The notes below the pieces were generated by a model. The model was not told where the DNA came from. It saw only the letters and a list, made by a program, of their open reading frames with translations, and searched no databases. Positions 36,501-50,422 of a DNA stretch of 64,000 nt are shown here, one piece after another. This stretch comes from Toxoplasma gondii ME49 (Eukaryota; Apicomplexa; Conoidasida; Eucoccidiorida; Sarcocystidae), in the NCBI RefSeq assembly GCF_000006565.2, contig NC_031474.1, forward strand, positions 620,001 to 684,000. Direction: 5' to 3'. Numbering within the stretch: the stretch's first letter is position 1; each line of letters begins with the position of its first letter. The position numbers and the translations under genes were made by a program.

Positions 36501-39500
36501 AGAGACATGTGTGGACTCAACTCGAATCGCCTAAGGCTCCAGGCTCTGAGGGGAGGATCGCGGAAATGCTTTCTGTCGGAGCAGTGACAGGTCTCTCGAG
36601 CGCGCCTGGACTGCATGCAGGAGAGAGACAAACCAGCAGCCACTTGGCGCCGGCGGAACCCAAGGTCTCTGCCGGTCCCGAGTCAGGTCGCGCCTCTCCA
36701 GACTTGCAGGCAGTCCACGGTGCGCCTGCCCAGGCGCCTCATGAGGCGCTTTTGTCTCCGCGTTCTCCGACGTTTGAAGCTCATGGCGAGGCGCTGGGAC
36801 TCGGTGGGCGTCGGTCGAGTTCGGAGGAAGAAGAGTTTCTCCTTTCACAGCCTCTGCTGCATCTCCGGAGGCCAAGGCGAGCAGGGGCGAAGCGTGAGGA
36901 AGGAAAATCCGTAGGAGAGGAGGGAAACGAGACTCGACTGGAGATGACAGTCGCGCTACGAGGGGCGGTCTCGCTTTCGCGGGAGGCCCACGGGTCTGGC
37001 AAAGCGGAGGAAGGTGCGAGCGAGGCAGGAGAAGCTCAGAGGTTGTCCTTGGAGGGCGTCCCTCATATATGCGAGAAAAGGGAACTCAAACGCGACGGGG
37101 AAGACAACCAATCTACGTGTCTGTACGCCCGGCAGCGAGCCATCATCGAGGCGATTCGACGAGAGGAGTTTGGGGTCGGTTTGCAGCTGTCTGGTGCAGC
37201 TGCCGGTTCGATTGGAGACACGAGGCACTCAGACTGTGCTTCCGAAGGAGCCCATCTGAGTCCTGAAGAACGAGAAGCCAGGCGAAAGGAGAGAGAGACC
37301 AACGCGCTGGTTGAGGACGTTCTTCTGCGTCAGAGACAGAGGCTAACGCGTGCTCTGGATCGCCTCTCTCGCGGTCTGTACACAGCAGACTCGCACCTTC
37401 AGATGGAACTCCTTCAGAACGCAGACGACAACAACTACAGCGAGTTGCAGACGCAGAGTAAACTGAAGGCGAATGGCGACCTCGACGCGCCGAGCGCTCC
37501 AGGACGTCCTCTCACACGTTTAGAGCCTTGGCTGCATTTCGAGATCACTCCCCAAGGCCTGGCGGCCTTCAACAACGAGAACGGCTTCACCGAGAAGGAT
37601 GTCCGAGCGCTCTGTGACGTGGCGAGAAGCACCAAGGAGAAGCGCGAGGGCGCGCGCAAGGCGGAAATGAGCGCCGAGGCAGGAGCAGAAGACGACGGGG
37701 AGAAAGAAAACGTGAGGAAGATTGGGAGATTTGGTTTAGGCTTCAAGTCCGTGTTCTCCATCTCAGATCGGCCTCACCTCTTCTCCCAGGGATTTGCCTT
37801 CAAATTTGAAGCATCCGACCCCACCGGTCTTGGATTCGTTCTGCCTCACTGGCTCGAGCCACCGGAGGCGACCTTCTACCTGCCTGCTGCCGCTCTCGCA
37901 TCCGCGATTTGGGTGTCGGGCATTGGATCAGCATTCGCGGGAACTTGTCCACGAGCTCGGCTCTTCATCTTGCCAGGGTCCTCCGCCTTGTCCCACCTCG
38001 TCGTCCAACCTCCAGGCGGCGTCGCCCAAGACTCCGAAGGCAGTGGCTCTTCCCTTAAAGAACCGTCGGGTCTCGATGACAATGACTTCAACATCTCAGT
38101 CGCTTCTTCATTCTTCCAGATCGCCCCGTCTTCCTCCTCTTCTGTTACTTCGTCTTCTCTGTCTTCTCTCAGCTCTTCTTCTCTTTGTTCTTCTCGCTGT
38201 TCTCCGGCCCTGGCGTCGAGGTGGCGAACTGTTCTGTGGTTGCCCTTGAAAGACGCGCTGCTCTCGGGCGTTGGAGCGGAGCGCTGGCGAGATCCGCGGG
38301 AAGGCCTGGCGGCTCGTTTGGCCTGTCTGTGTCCCGAAGAGCTCCTCTTTCTCCGGCAGCTGACGCGCGTGAGTTCTTGTCTGCGCCTCTGCGATCCGCC
38401 TGTCCTGTCGGTCGTTGAGAAGCGCTTCGTTTCCCTCGACTCCTCTGGAGCAAGTGAGAAAGCAGGAGCGGCTGAGGCGTCCGAGGCTGAAGGCAGGCTG
38501 TGCCTTCCCGACCAAGGGAAGGACGCGGCCTACACCGTGCAGCGCGTGCGACTGATCAGCAGGCGCATGCCTCTGACTGTGGAGATGGAGACAGCGGAGA
38601 TGAAGAGTGAGCCGGAGCGCGAGACAGCAGAAGCCAATCAGGCGAGCAAAGGAGATACGACACACAGGGTCTGTGAAGAGCGCCGAGAGGAAGATTGGAT
38701 TCTCATACGTCGTGAATTCTCGGTGCTTGTCCCTACACAAAGTGAAGACGATACAGGCTCTGCGGGGTCCGTGAGGAAACGGAAGAAGGGAGAAATGGAG
38801 AAGCGACGAACGGAAATCGTCTTGGGGTTCCCTCTTCTACCCTCGGGCCATGCAGCCGCTCCTCTCTACGGTCTCCAAACGCCCTCTTCCTTCGAGTTCT
38901 GTCCGACGCCTGAAGGCCTCTCTTGCGTATCCTCTCCTCCCTCTTCTTCATGTGCTTCTTCACCTTCGTCTGCGTCTGTTTCAGCGCCTCTGCCGGCGCT
39001 TCCCGAGTCGCGCCCAGTCTTTTGTTACCTGCCAGTTCGGTCCTTTGGGCTCCCCTTTGTTCTGCACGCTCCGTTCGATTTGACTGCCTCCCGTGAGAGC
39101 TTAGTCGTTTCTTCCTTCTTCAATCTGCAGTTGCGGAACGCGTTGCCGGAGACCTTTCTAGCTGCTCTGAAGTTTTGCAAGCACTCGGCTCTCTTCTCGC
39201 TCCAGGTCTCCTTCCTCCGCTTCCTTCCCTTTTTCGCCGCCAAGGAGAACGATTTCTTCGGCCCCGCGGCGCGCGATATTCTCCGCCTCCTCAGACGCGA
39301 CCCGTGTCTCATGGTGATCGATCCCGCCACGCAGACAACGCTCGCATCTTTCTCGTCGTCTTCTGCTTCGTCCTCGGTTCCGTCGTCTTCTCTGTCATCT
39401 CCTTCTTCGGCTTCGCAGAAGGTGCATGGAGCGGCGATAGGTGCCTTTTGTGTGGATGCTGGTGAGGACGCAGACAGGTGTGGCTCTAGTAGGGACGGCG

Positions 39501-42500
39501 AAGTTCTTCCTTTCACGTGGGCAGCGCCCACTCTCGCGCTGCTTCCTTCAGCGGCTCTCTGCACACAATGGGAGCCGCGCCGGCGAGGCGAGCGCCCCCA
39601 GGCGCGGACGTTCGACGTCGCTCCTTCCTCTGAAGAGGGGACGCAGGCTGGGAGACTCGACCAGGCGAGGACAGTCTCCGCGGCTTCTTCCTTGAGTGGC
39701 GGGCCTTCCCAGGAAGCGCCAGTGTGGATTGAAACGTCAGATTCAAAGTGCCAAGGTGAAGACAGAGCTGGGTCCGAGACAACTCCGCCCGGGGGAGGTT
39801 GCGAAGCCGAGAACGGAGAGAAATCACGAAAGGGGTCAGATGGGAAGCCTGTAGACTCTGGGGTGTCTGCAAGGTGTGGCACGACGCCGGACGATCTTCA
39901 AGCGCGCTTGGTGTCTCCCGCGCTTCTAAAGAAACATCTGAATCTCTTTTATGTCCATCCCGAGATGCTGCGAGAAACCGGCGACGAGGCGCTGCGCCTC
40001 CTTGGTGTCCGTGCCTTCTCCCTCTGGGATGCTGTCGAGTTCCTTCGCTCCGTCGTTGCTTTCCACGTTCGGGCCAAGGGCAGTGGAGGGTGTGAGCAGA
40101 ACAACGGTATCGAGGCTTCTGTGTCTCTCAAAGGAGACCGAGAGACCGGGGACTCTGGGTCTGCAAGTGGCGCCTCTCGCGCCGCTGCCGGTCAAGGCCG
40201 GGCGAAGCCAGCCGCCGCAAAGCCAGACGCCCCAGGAGGCGATGCGCAGGGCCAGGTCGAGGTCACAGAACACTCCCTGGTAGGGGAAGATGAGGTCTTG
40301 TCGCCGCCGTGGGTCGGCCGATTCCTCTGCTTTCTCGACGAGCTGGTGGAGAAGGGGGACTACACGAAAGCTGAGATTCACTTTGCTTTCGAGACCTTGA
40401 AAAGCATTCCTTTCCTCCCCACTTCTTCAGGCTTGCGCGTCGCCGCTGGGTCCCGGAGCGCCTCAGGAAGAAGCCCAGGGGTGGCAGGGCGCGACCTCAC
40501 AACTGGGGCGAGCAAGGACGAAGGACGTTTTCTCTCTCGTTCAGTAGCGCCCTCGGAGGACTCTTCCCTCCCGCTCTACGTACTGGTCGGGGAGGACGGC
40601 GGACATGTGCCAGCGGCGTTCGTCCCGCATCCAGGGGTACCCAGTTTGGCGTCTCGTGTGCTGTCTCCTGGTGCCAACGGGCCTTCAGGGGTCGCAGCAG
40701 AGACGGAGACAGCGCCGCCCTCGATCCCGGAGACGAAGCCGACGAAGCCAGCGTGGGAAGGCCCTCACGGAGAAAAGGAGAACAGGCGAGAGGCCCTCGT
40801 GTGCGAATTGGGCGAGAAAGCGAACGGCGAAGCAGAGATGCGCCAGCGAACGCGACGCGCAGTCGAAAACTTGGTTCGGATCCTCTCGCCAGACGTCTTT
40901 CAGCCGTTCCGCGGACTCGTGAAAAAAACAGGACACCCCAACAGCTTCCCGGAGAAAGCGAAAGAGGAAGAAGAAGAGCGAGCGTTGCGACATTTTCGCG
41001 CGCTTCGCAGTCTCAACCGCCTCGGCGTTCAAGAGGCCGGCTCCCTCCAGCTTGTTTCCGCTCGAGTCGTCCCCCTTCTCTCCGATCCGGAAGCCACACG
41101 CACCCTGTCCAACTCCACAGTCGTCTCTCTTCTCGCCTTCCTCGCCCTCCACCTCGACGACGTCCGGACGGTCTTGCGCTCCGTGGGGTCAAAGCAGCGC
41201 TCGCGAAGTGCCAAGCAAACAGCTGAGAAAGAGCCTGAGAGAGACAAGGGGAGGGTCAGCGGCAGGCCGGTGTTACCAGGACGAGGAGTTGCCTTCACAG
41301 AGAGCGCAAGGGACGGTCCAGGGGACGGGGACGTCCCGAGGGGGGGACAGGGGCGACGGAGCGCGGTGCCGTTCCCCACAGACGAAGCCGGGGTCGACCA
41401 GGAACGGGCAATTTGGAAGTCGTTCCAAGTTTTAACGACCACAGGCGAGAGAGTCTCTCTCGGCGACTGGCGCCTGCGGCTGCCGACCTCCATCACATCC
41501 TCGCCGCCTCAGAGGGCAGAAACGCGGGAGTCAGGGGAGCGTGTAAATACGGTGCTTGTCACAGGAGAGCAGAAACGGCGAGCGCTGTCGAGCCTTCTCC
41601 TACCTGCTTCGCATGCAGTGGAGCTCTCGCCGCTCTACCTCGACTACGCGCCAGTCGAAACGTGGGCGGCTTTCTTCTCTTTTCTGGGCCTCGCAGACAT
41701 CCTCCGCGTTCAGAGAGTGGTGTACGAACTCGCATGGGCGTCCCCGCCTTCGGGAAAGCAACTCAGCAGCAGAAAGACCCAGAAAGCCACCGTGCCGCAC
41801 GAGGTGAAGACCAGCCAAGAGAAGCCCGGAGAGGAGACAGACTGTCTCCTTTCGCTCCGACTGCTTCAAGTCGAGGACCAAGTCTTCGCCCAGAGGGACT
41901 ACACCTGCACCATGGCCGTGCGTTCTTCTCCGACCTTCTGGTACTCACCATCGCCCTCTGTCTCGCCTCGTACGGCATCCACAGTGAGTGGCGAGAAACA
42001 CACAGAAGCAGGGGAGAGAGACAGGAACGACGTCGAGCTCTCTCCGAGATCTTTGCCACTGCACATCCTCAAGCTTCTCGTCGCGAGTCGAACTGTTGAA
42101 GAGTGGCGAGACCTCCTGGCGGCTTGGAACGCGTGCCAGTCGGCAACCTGCGATGTTAATAGTGCGGCTGGATCAACGAAGAAGCAGACGAAGCACCGAA
42201 GTGAACTCAGTCTTCGTCCTGACCTCGCACCAGGAATGGAAGATGAAGAGGAAACATCTGACAGGGTGGCGGAGGGAAGAGAGACCGAGCACGCGGCCCA
42301 GGGGGACAAGAGAACGGCAGAGCGTGTGGGGAAACCACGTGAAGCGAATGATGCCGCGCCACTGTTCGTCAAGGACTTTGTTTCACTCGATTTCGAGAAC
42401 CTCTGCAACGCCCTTACACATCCCGGAAGGTCTGGAACCGCACCCTGTGGCGTTTCGGCTTCCCCTGCCTCCTGCGACGTCCGTCCACACCCTGATGCAG

Positions 42501-45500
42501 CTGGTAGCGACTCGCGGCCTTCTCATGGGGATAGCAAGACACCTGAAGGAGATCTTCGAAGTCGGCCACAAGCCGAAGAGGAACGAAGCCGCGCCCTGGT
42601 GCTTGCCGACCTCGTGCGACAACACTGGAAAACGCGGATTCATCCCTTTTTAGCAGCGACTTCTCTAGACACTCTGACCGAGAACCAGGCATACACGGCA
42701 AACCGAAGTACCTCTTCTCCTTCCTCCGGTTTCTCTGTTCCTGAGTGGCCGTCGACCTTCCTTCTGCAACTCCGCACCCGGCCGTGGCTGCCTGCGTGCG
42801 AAGCGACGACGGCGGCTGTGGCGACCGAGTTTGAGGAGGCGCGCGACTTAGAGTGGGGTGCCTCCGAAGCTAGAGGGCGAGGCATCGGCGCAGGTCTCGG
42901 GGAAGCAAGTGCAGACAGCGCGCTTTTGCCCGAAGTCGGCGTCGTTATGGACGTGGACGGAGAAACAGACAGCGACTCGAGTTTGGAAAGCAACTCGGAC
43001 GAAGAGGCAGCGAAGGGTCGCGAGGCGCGTCTGCAGGGACGCGCACGGAAGCGCAGACGAGGCAGCGGCAGGTCGCCCAGGCGGCATGGCGCCCTGCCGG
43101 TGACTCTGGAGAGGCCGGGATCTGCGTCGCTCTCGAAGAGGCCGTGTCTTCGTTCTTCGGGCACAACAGGACCGAGTGCGACTGGAGGCGGGGCGACTGG
43201 CGCCCCACACAGGGGCAAACGGAGACGGTCGGGGCCGAGGTCGCTGTCTCTGAGCAGCGCCTCCCTGTCAGACTCGTCGCTGTCTCATCAGTCGTCCTCG
43301 GAGGAGGAAACGGAGGGGAAAGAACACCGAAAGCGGAGGCGCTCCGCCCAGGCTTCGCATCGATGTGGACCGACGACTGGAAAGCCGGCAAGGTGTGCAC
43401 TGGGGCTCGCGCCTCTCAGGTGGACGTACACGGGCCTCGCGGCGCCGATTTCGCTTCACGTTCCTTCGGACCGCGTCTTCGCGGTGTACGGGCACCTCGT
43501 GCGTTTCCTCGACCCGCAGTGCTGGCAGCTGTGGGGTGACATACGCGTCAGAGGCGAAGAGGCAGAGGAACAAGCCAAGGCAGGGGCGATACGGACACGG
43601 AGGGCAGGGCGAGAAGAACAGGAGCCAGAAAACGAAGAGAGGAAGAACGAGAAGGATCGAGGGAGTGACGCGAAGAATAGAAACCTCACTGAGGGGAATA
43701 CTGCTTTCCACCATTCGCTGTCCTCGCGCCAAGACGGCTACATTTGTGGGAACCCCCTGGCGTGTGCTTCTCCCTTTTCGAAGTCCACCGCGTCTTCTCT
43801 CTGCTCTGACCCGCTGTCGCAGTTCTCGCTCTCTTCCTCTCTCCATCCCCTCGCTGTTCTGGGCGTAGGGACGCGTCCGACAGTCTTGGGAGCCTTGGCG
43901 CTCTTCCACGACCTCGGTAGGTGTCTCTCCTGCCCCTGGGCAGCGGCGGAGACACTCGTGGGGTCGAGGGGGGCCTCGGACACGCGTGCGGCTCTGTCTG
44001 GCCTTCTCGCTTCTTCTCGCTTTCCCAGAGGGTGTGATTCTGGACGCGAAACTGCAGGACGCATCCAGAAAGTCGTTGAGCGAAGGAAGGCTGCCTTGTC
44101 GACAAGAGGGGTATCGCGTGCTGGAAACCACGACACAGTTGCGAAGGTCGACGCGAGCGACGGGAGAGAAAGTGCAGTACGGGGCTTGCCTTCGATGCCC
44201 GAGTTTGTGTTGCCGCCGCTTCCGTCCCTCTCTCTCTGGCATGCGCGAGGCCTTCGGTGCGCGCTCACGCATTCCTGTGTGGAGTCCAACGAGGATCTTT
44301 CGCGTTCCATGACGCCACCAGCAGACAGCTGTCCGCGCTTCTCACATTCTTCTCCGGACTTCTCGCTTCGGTCCCTGACGTCGACTGATCCTTCTCTGCC
44401 TGCTGTCTCGCCTGCTCCGTCTCCTCCTGAAGCCGCTTTCGCGGAACAAGGAGACAAAGGAAGAAGCGTCGAGTCTACTTCGCCTTCCAAAGGCTCTTCA
44501 GAGCTCTGTTGGCCATGTGCCACGATGCTGGACTGCGTCGCGCGGCTGCTTCTGTTCCTGGCAGAGGCGGCGAACAGAGCGATGGAGAAAGGGCCTCGCA
44601 CCGTGTCTTGGAACCTAACCGTGCAGGACCAGGTGGCGGCTGCAGCTCGGCGGCCTTGCGTTTCCGCTGAGTCTTCCACTTCTGTGGCGACAGTGGAGGC
44701 CGAGGTAGGGTCCCTCGAAAGCACAGATCTGCCTGCGCTGCTTCGTTCCTGCTTCCAGCGAGACAACGGCGAGAGGCCTTTCCTTCTTCTGCCACTTCCG
44801 CCAGCCCTGCTGTCGTCATGGAGACCCACACGCGACCAATCAATGCCCCCACAGATGTCTGTCGGGACCTGGTGCAGTCGCATCTCTTCTCACTCGCCTA
44901 CTTCGTCTTGCCGACTTCCTCCCGTCTCTCACTCGCCTTCTTCTTTTTCCTCTTCTTGTTCTTCTTCTTCACTCTCTGCCTCTGGTTTTGTGTGTGGAGA
45001 TGCCGGAGGGTGTCTCCGGTGGGTGGGAGTGAGTGACGTTTACTGGATCGGGCCGCCGGGTGTCTCCGAGGCCTGCTTCTCCTCTTCTTCGTTCTTTGTG
45101 TTCTTGACAAGAACGCTTCTGTCCCTTGATTCAGCTCGACACGCAGCAACTCAGACAGAAGGCGAGACCCGTCCCGAAGGACAGACGCGGGAGACAACTG
45201 CCTGCGTCTCTGCGTCGCCTTCTGCGTCTCCGTTGGCCGTCGCCCATCTGCCTCAGCTCTTCGGTGCGGAGGTCGAGCGAGCGGAGTCCATTCAAACCCT
45301 CAGGCACCTCCTCGTAGACACTGCAGGAATGCCCGTCGGCCCTCCCCTTCAAGACTGTCTGGACGCGTTGCTGAAGCTCGCGGCTCCAGAAGACGAGGCA
45401 GAGAGGGGCGCGGAAGACGCTTCGGAGACGGAGACATCCACGTGCGGGGAGTGCCCGAGGGGAAGGAAATCCGCGGAAGTTGAAAGAAAAAGAAAAACCA

Positions 45501-48500
45501 AGACCTTCAAAGAGGCAGGTCGGATGATGTTGGTGGAGGAACATTCGGCAACGAGTGAATCTGCTTCGGCTTCTTGGGGCCTTTCTGACCCCAGCGCTTC
45601 CCTTCCTCTCTCCACCACGTCACTGGCTCCGCTCTCCCGTGTTCCCGCGCCCACCGACATGTCCATGGAAAGCCGGATGACTCAGGCTGCTCTCCTTCTC
45701 CTTTATTTCGCCTGCGAAGTTTTCAAGCAGGAGCGAGGCCGCGTCCGAGTCTCTCCTGTCTCTTCGGGGACGAGCGGAAGAGCGGCGAATGCTGTCGCCT
45801 CTTGCGCCCGCGGAGGGGTCATGAGTCTCAGTCTGAGTGGCGCAGAGGCGCAAAGAAGGACGCGGGAGACCAGGGACCTCTCAGGGCGTTACCGGGGCTG
45901 TAGTTCGAGCGACGAGGAGATGGACAAGACACGAGAGAGAGAGCGAGAAATCAAAGACAGGCAGCAAGGTTCGCCGCACGACTGCGAGGAACGGCCCGGG
46001 GCGAACGGAGAACGAGCTGTGGGTGGCGACTGCAGAAAGGACAGGCAAAGGCGAGAAGAGAAAGAGGCGACCATGAGGAGACTCAGGGTCCTCCTTTGGG
46101 ACCTGCCGATCATCCCCACGTGTGTCCCGGCGGCGGACTCTTCGCAGGCGCGTGGTGGAAATGGAGGTGTCTCTGCTCCTGCGTTCTCGAAGGAGACAGC
46201 TGAGGAGACAGCTGTCACATCCGATGAGAGCGACGAAAAAGAACGACAGGACTGGCGGCACTCTCAACACGGTCACGGGCTCAGAGAACCACAGCAAGAA
46301 TCTGATCAGGCAGAACTGGAAGAAAGCGTGAGATGGGTGGCACCTCGCGATGGATTGTCTCTGGTTGCTTCTGAACGCGACGCCGCAATCTGGAAAGCGT
46401 TTGCTTCTTTGTTCAAGGCCTCCTCTTGTTCCTCCCGTTCCTCTGCTGCGTCGTTTACACGCGAGAGGCACGGCGACGAGAGCAAAGCGAAGACACCGGG
46501 AAAGCGAGAAGCGTCACCGGATGCCCTTCGCGGGCGCCTCGCTTGGCTTCCGAACTCGCTTGTGACACTCGAGCAAATTGTTGAGAGTGAAGAACTGGCG
46601 AACGTCTGCCGCATTCTGTCTTCCTTGCCATCGGGGTTGTTTGGTGTTTCGGCCGTTTCTGGCGTCTCTTCCAGAAATGCGGGACCGTCTGTCCAGGACG
46701 TTAAAGTCTACCTGCGCGAGGAAGCGCGCCTGGGAGTTCTCCGGCTTCACCAGAGTCTCTCGGATCTCTTTCCGGATCTTCTTGCCCTTTGCTCAATCCC
46801 AGTCGAACCCAGTTCTTCTTTGTCTCGACCGCGCGCAGGCGCCTGGCCGCTGTCGCCGTCTCCCTCGGTGTGGAGGCAGAGCCGTGAGAATCCCGGGCTG
46901 CTTCCTTTCCGGCCACTTTGGATGGTCTTCCTTCGCGAGGCGTTTGCCGCGCGATCCTTCCACGCTGAATGCACCCGGCAACTCTCTTCATCGCTTACGT
47001 TCCTTCCAGAATGCGCCGCTGTCTCTGGAGAAACGAACCTCAGTTCTGCTTCTCCCTCACAGGCCTCCTCTCCCCACGCGTTCTCCCCGCCCCTGCCTCT
47101 CGAGGCGCTGCCGCTCTTCCTCTCTCCGTCGCTGAAACGCCTCCTTTGTTGCGCGCTGCTGCCAGCCGCCCACCGCTACCTTTACGTACGCCTGCCTGGC
47201 CTTTACCGCTTCCTCACCACGCACAAGACGCGGCCGGGGCGCGCATGCAAAACAGATGGAGGCGCAGACGCAAAGGCAGAAAGCGTATTCGAAGGGCAAG
47301 GAGCGACAACTGCAGGAGACAGCGAGGGTAGCAGGCCTCGAATCGTCGAAAGACTCCGACGGCTGAAGCTCTTCGGGACAGGAGATCTTGGGCTGCGTTT
47401 CCTCCACCGCGGCACTGGCGTCGCCAGCCGTGTGCAAGGGCGAAAGGCCTTCCTCCTCGGTTTGCGAGGCAGCGTAGAAGACGAGGACGAAGCAAACAAT
47501 GAAGGAGGGAAAAGTCGAGGAGATTGCAGAGCAGCTTCCGACAGCTGGGAGCATTCGGAAGACGAGGACGAAGTCGCGTTCTCTTGTCAAGCGGGCACAG
47601 CATCTTCTCTGCCCTTGCTGCTGGCGATGTCGGATGCCGAGCATCTTCGGTGGTTCGCCACCCCCGCGGCGGCACATGGTGTATTGGACCCAGGGCCAAA
47701 CAGAGACAGCCACGGGCGCGTTGGGCTCCAAACAGAACGGCCTGCCGCCACGGCGTCTCCCGCGCGCGCGGGGCCTGCACCGCTTCCTTTTCAGTTGCGG
47801 TTTGTCGCCCTGCCACCGGAGTTTTTCCGCGAATTTTCCCGACTGTTTTCTCGCCGCGGCGAAGCGCTGGAAGGTCTGACGACCTTTTTGCATCTCTGCT
47901 ACACTGTGCAGCTCCAGTGTCTCCTCGTGAAGCAGCTCGAGGGCCGTGACACCTGCAGATCGAAGCGCATGCACCTTTCAGGCCCCGATGCCGAGAGTCT
48001 CAACCTGCGGTCGGCCCTCGCGGAGGAGCTAGACCGTTTCCTGACAGCGCAAGGCCTTCCCTCTCTGGCGGAGTTTCAGCCCTCTTCGGAGCCGCCATTT
48101 CCGAGAAACAGCGACGAACGAGAGGACAGCAAGCCTGCGGTTCGCCAAGGAGCTCGCGCAGAAGAGGGAAGCAACGCCAGCGAGACAGAGGTCGACTACG
48201 CGTCGTTATACAGCCTCCACCAGGAAGCAATGGACTTTGAGAGCGACGAAACTCTTCTTCTAAGGGACCGTGAGAAGTCGGCGACGAAGGCGGGACCGAG
48301 TGACAGCTTTCTGTGGAATGATGAGTGGATTCGAGAAGCTCTAAGGGAAGAAGATAGCCACGAGTACGAGCAGTGGCGCCGGGCGAGAGAGGGCGAGGGT
48401 GGCAACGACGAGGAGACAGACAGGAAAGGCACAGAGGAAGAAGAGAGTGGAGGAAAGAAATGTCCCAGTGTTGATGATAGCTGCGCCACTGCTTGTGACA

Positions 48501-50422
48501 AGCGAGGCAAGAGAACGCGGAACTCCCATGCTGGAGCGGCGCGAACGGTTGAGGAAGGCGAAAACGAGGAAGAGGCGCACGCAGATGATGGTGAATTTTA
48601 TCAAACGCAGAGACAGGAAGCAGATCCAATGGGAGGAGACACGAGTCTGGAGAGAGTAAACGACGCAAACGAAGAGTCGATTGTGGACGAGTTTTTCGTC
48701 ACGGACCTCGATCGGCGGACCGTCCCCCACATTTTTGGCGGCCTCCTCGCGTTTGGCAAAGAAGGCATGGAGACAGAGGGCACGGACCCGGCTCTTAGCG
48801 TTAAAGAACACGACGCACTGAAACAGGAACGAGACAAAACGACCGAAGCGATTTCGCTTCTTGACGATGCTGGCGCAGGCGAGTCGGTGCGAACCGGCGA
48901 AGACGCAGGGCAGAGTTGCGACAGTCTACAGAAGAGAGCCCTTGAGGGAGAGAACGGCGAAGCGGAGCGAAGGGATAACATTGGAGTTCGAGACACTCTC
49001 CGCGTCGGTGCGTTCACCGCAGAGGATCTCGAGCTGCCTCCAGGGTACGTCTTTGACTTTTCTGCTCTTTGTAAGCCTACAACCTGGTGAAAGCCCTGTC
49101 GCTAGCAATGCAGATCCTTACTCAGGTGCTTAGGTTTGAACAGACAGGGACAGGCTCTCCCCGTGGACTTTTTCGCCGCGGGATGCCCGTTCCGTTCGTT
49201 TTCGCTTTTTCAACTTTTTCTTTGTTACCACTGAGCTAAGTCGTGCCTGAGTGTTTCATTTTCTGCCGCTCTGCTTTTCCTCAGCTTAGGGGAAGCCGCA
49301 CCACGGCGTCAGCTCCCATTTTCGGAGGCCGTGTCCACCTCCAAGACAGACTTGACAGGGCGCAGGGGAGAGCATATCGTTTTCTCGTTTCTTTCAATCC
49401 AGTTCAAGGACGAAATAAAGGACGGAAGATGCCGCGTTCTGTGGGTGAATGAAGACGAGGAAAGCGGGACGCCATACGACATTCTCGTCACGGTAAGAAG
49501 CCAAAGCGGTAGGAAACGAGAGAAAATCCAGCAAGAGTCACAGAATGAGAAGAGGTTGGATACCGACAGAACGGGTCGAGAGAAGTAGAACGCGTAGAAG
49601 GGAATTTGCCTTTCTCTCCGACTTCGCTTTGCGAGAAACAACCGATATGGGAAGAAGAAAATTCGTCTTCGTGGAAGATGTGCTGCGTCCTTCGCGCGGG
49701 CTGATTTCGATCGTTGTTTGTTTCAGTCAGGACTCGAAGGTGACTGTTCAGCGTGCTACTCTATTCTTCTGTTTGTGCTTTTTACTCGTCTCTGGTGTTC
49801 CTGTTTGTCGACAGAAATACGGAAGAGTGGGAAGCTCAACGCCTCCCGAGTCAATCTACATCGAAGTGAAGTCGACGTCATCGCAGTCCAAATCTTTCTT
49901 CGAGGTCTCGCACAAGGAGTGGCAGTTTGCGCAGCAACATGTAAGCTTTCTCCACGCTACATGAGTATACTCACATGCCTACCTATATATATATATATAT
50001 ATATGTATGTATATGCGCATACACGTATATAGAATGTGTGTATACGCCTCTAACGCGTCGCATATACCTAAAGAGAATCAAGCTAAGTGTATGAAAATGA
50101 CCCGAACGCGTTCACAAAGAATTGCCGATCGCTGAATAGCTCTCAAGCACACCGGAGACACACGCAATTAGACAACTATAATTAACAGTATTCGGCTACT
50201 TGTTTGCATAGCGTCGGACCGTAAGACGCTAGCGAAGAGATCTGTCTGTGTCCGTTGTCTGCGTAGTTTTTCTGTCGTCGGAGCGGGAGCCGCTCTCAAG
50301 CATTCCAGAAGTTTGGGTATCTTTCTGAAGTGCTTCCTCTCTTCTTGTGTCCTGGTGTAGGGCGACCAATTCCACATTTACCGAGTTTTGGACGTAGGGA
50401 GCGAGCAGCCCCGGATTCTGAG
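30529..50422 (+). CDS. Giant NOV-like protein: GHKL (sacsin/Hsp90-type) ATPase plus C-terminal DUF3883
   Basis: This gene encodes about 6,000 aa, similar in layout to plant NO VEIN. Exons in agreeing phase: 30529-31607, 32470-49044 (16,575 nt), 49285-49492, 49815-49940, 50361-50422, plus an unresolved last exon. The N terminus is Pro/His-rich. Around residues 2,000-2,120 there is a GHKL ATPase core: MELLQNADDNNY (N box, about 37406-37440), FEITPQGLAAFNNENGF, VRALCDVARSTK and RFGLGFKSVFSIS (about 37729). Thousands of residues with acidic, Ser- and Arg-rich inserts follow. The C-terminal exons carry RRGEHIVFSFL, VLWVNEDEESGTPYDILV, IYIEVKST and FFEVSHKEWQFAQQH, typical of DUF3883. The joined exon 1/2 sequence (TFVVYSD, then NCRFVDLAVC) also resembles the NOV N-terminal region. 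A 3' terminal exon at 50472-50514 would fit in phase but needs a 49-nt intron. Its cellular role in this organism is unknown. The gene is convergent with the MOB gene. Confidence 0.88.
49986..50006. repeat. TA microsatellite in an intron of the NOV-like gene
   Basis: A short (TA)n run lies within the intron 49941-50360. Confidence 0.85.

Noticed and set aside
32486..49090. Treating the 5,534-codon frame as a complete intronless gene
   Set aside because: Its last codons after 49044 run into an intron: the GTACGT donor joins in phase to the DUF3883 exon at 49285, and the 5' side joins in phase to 31607.
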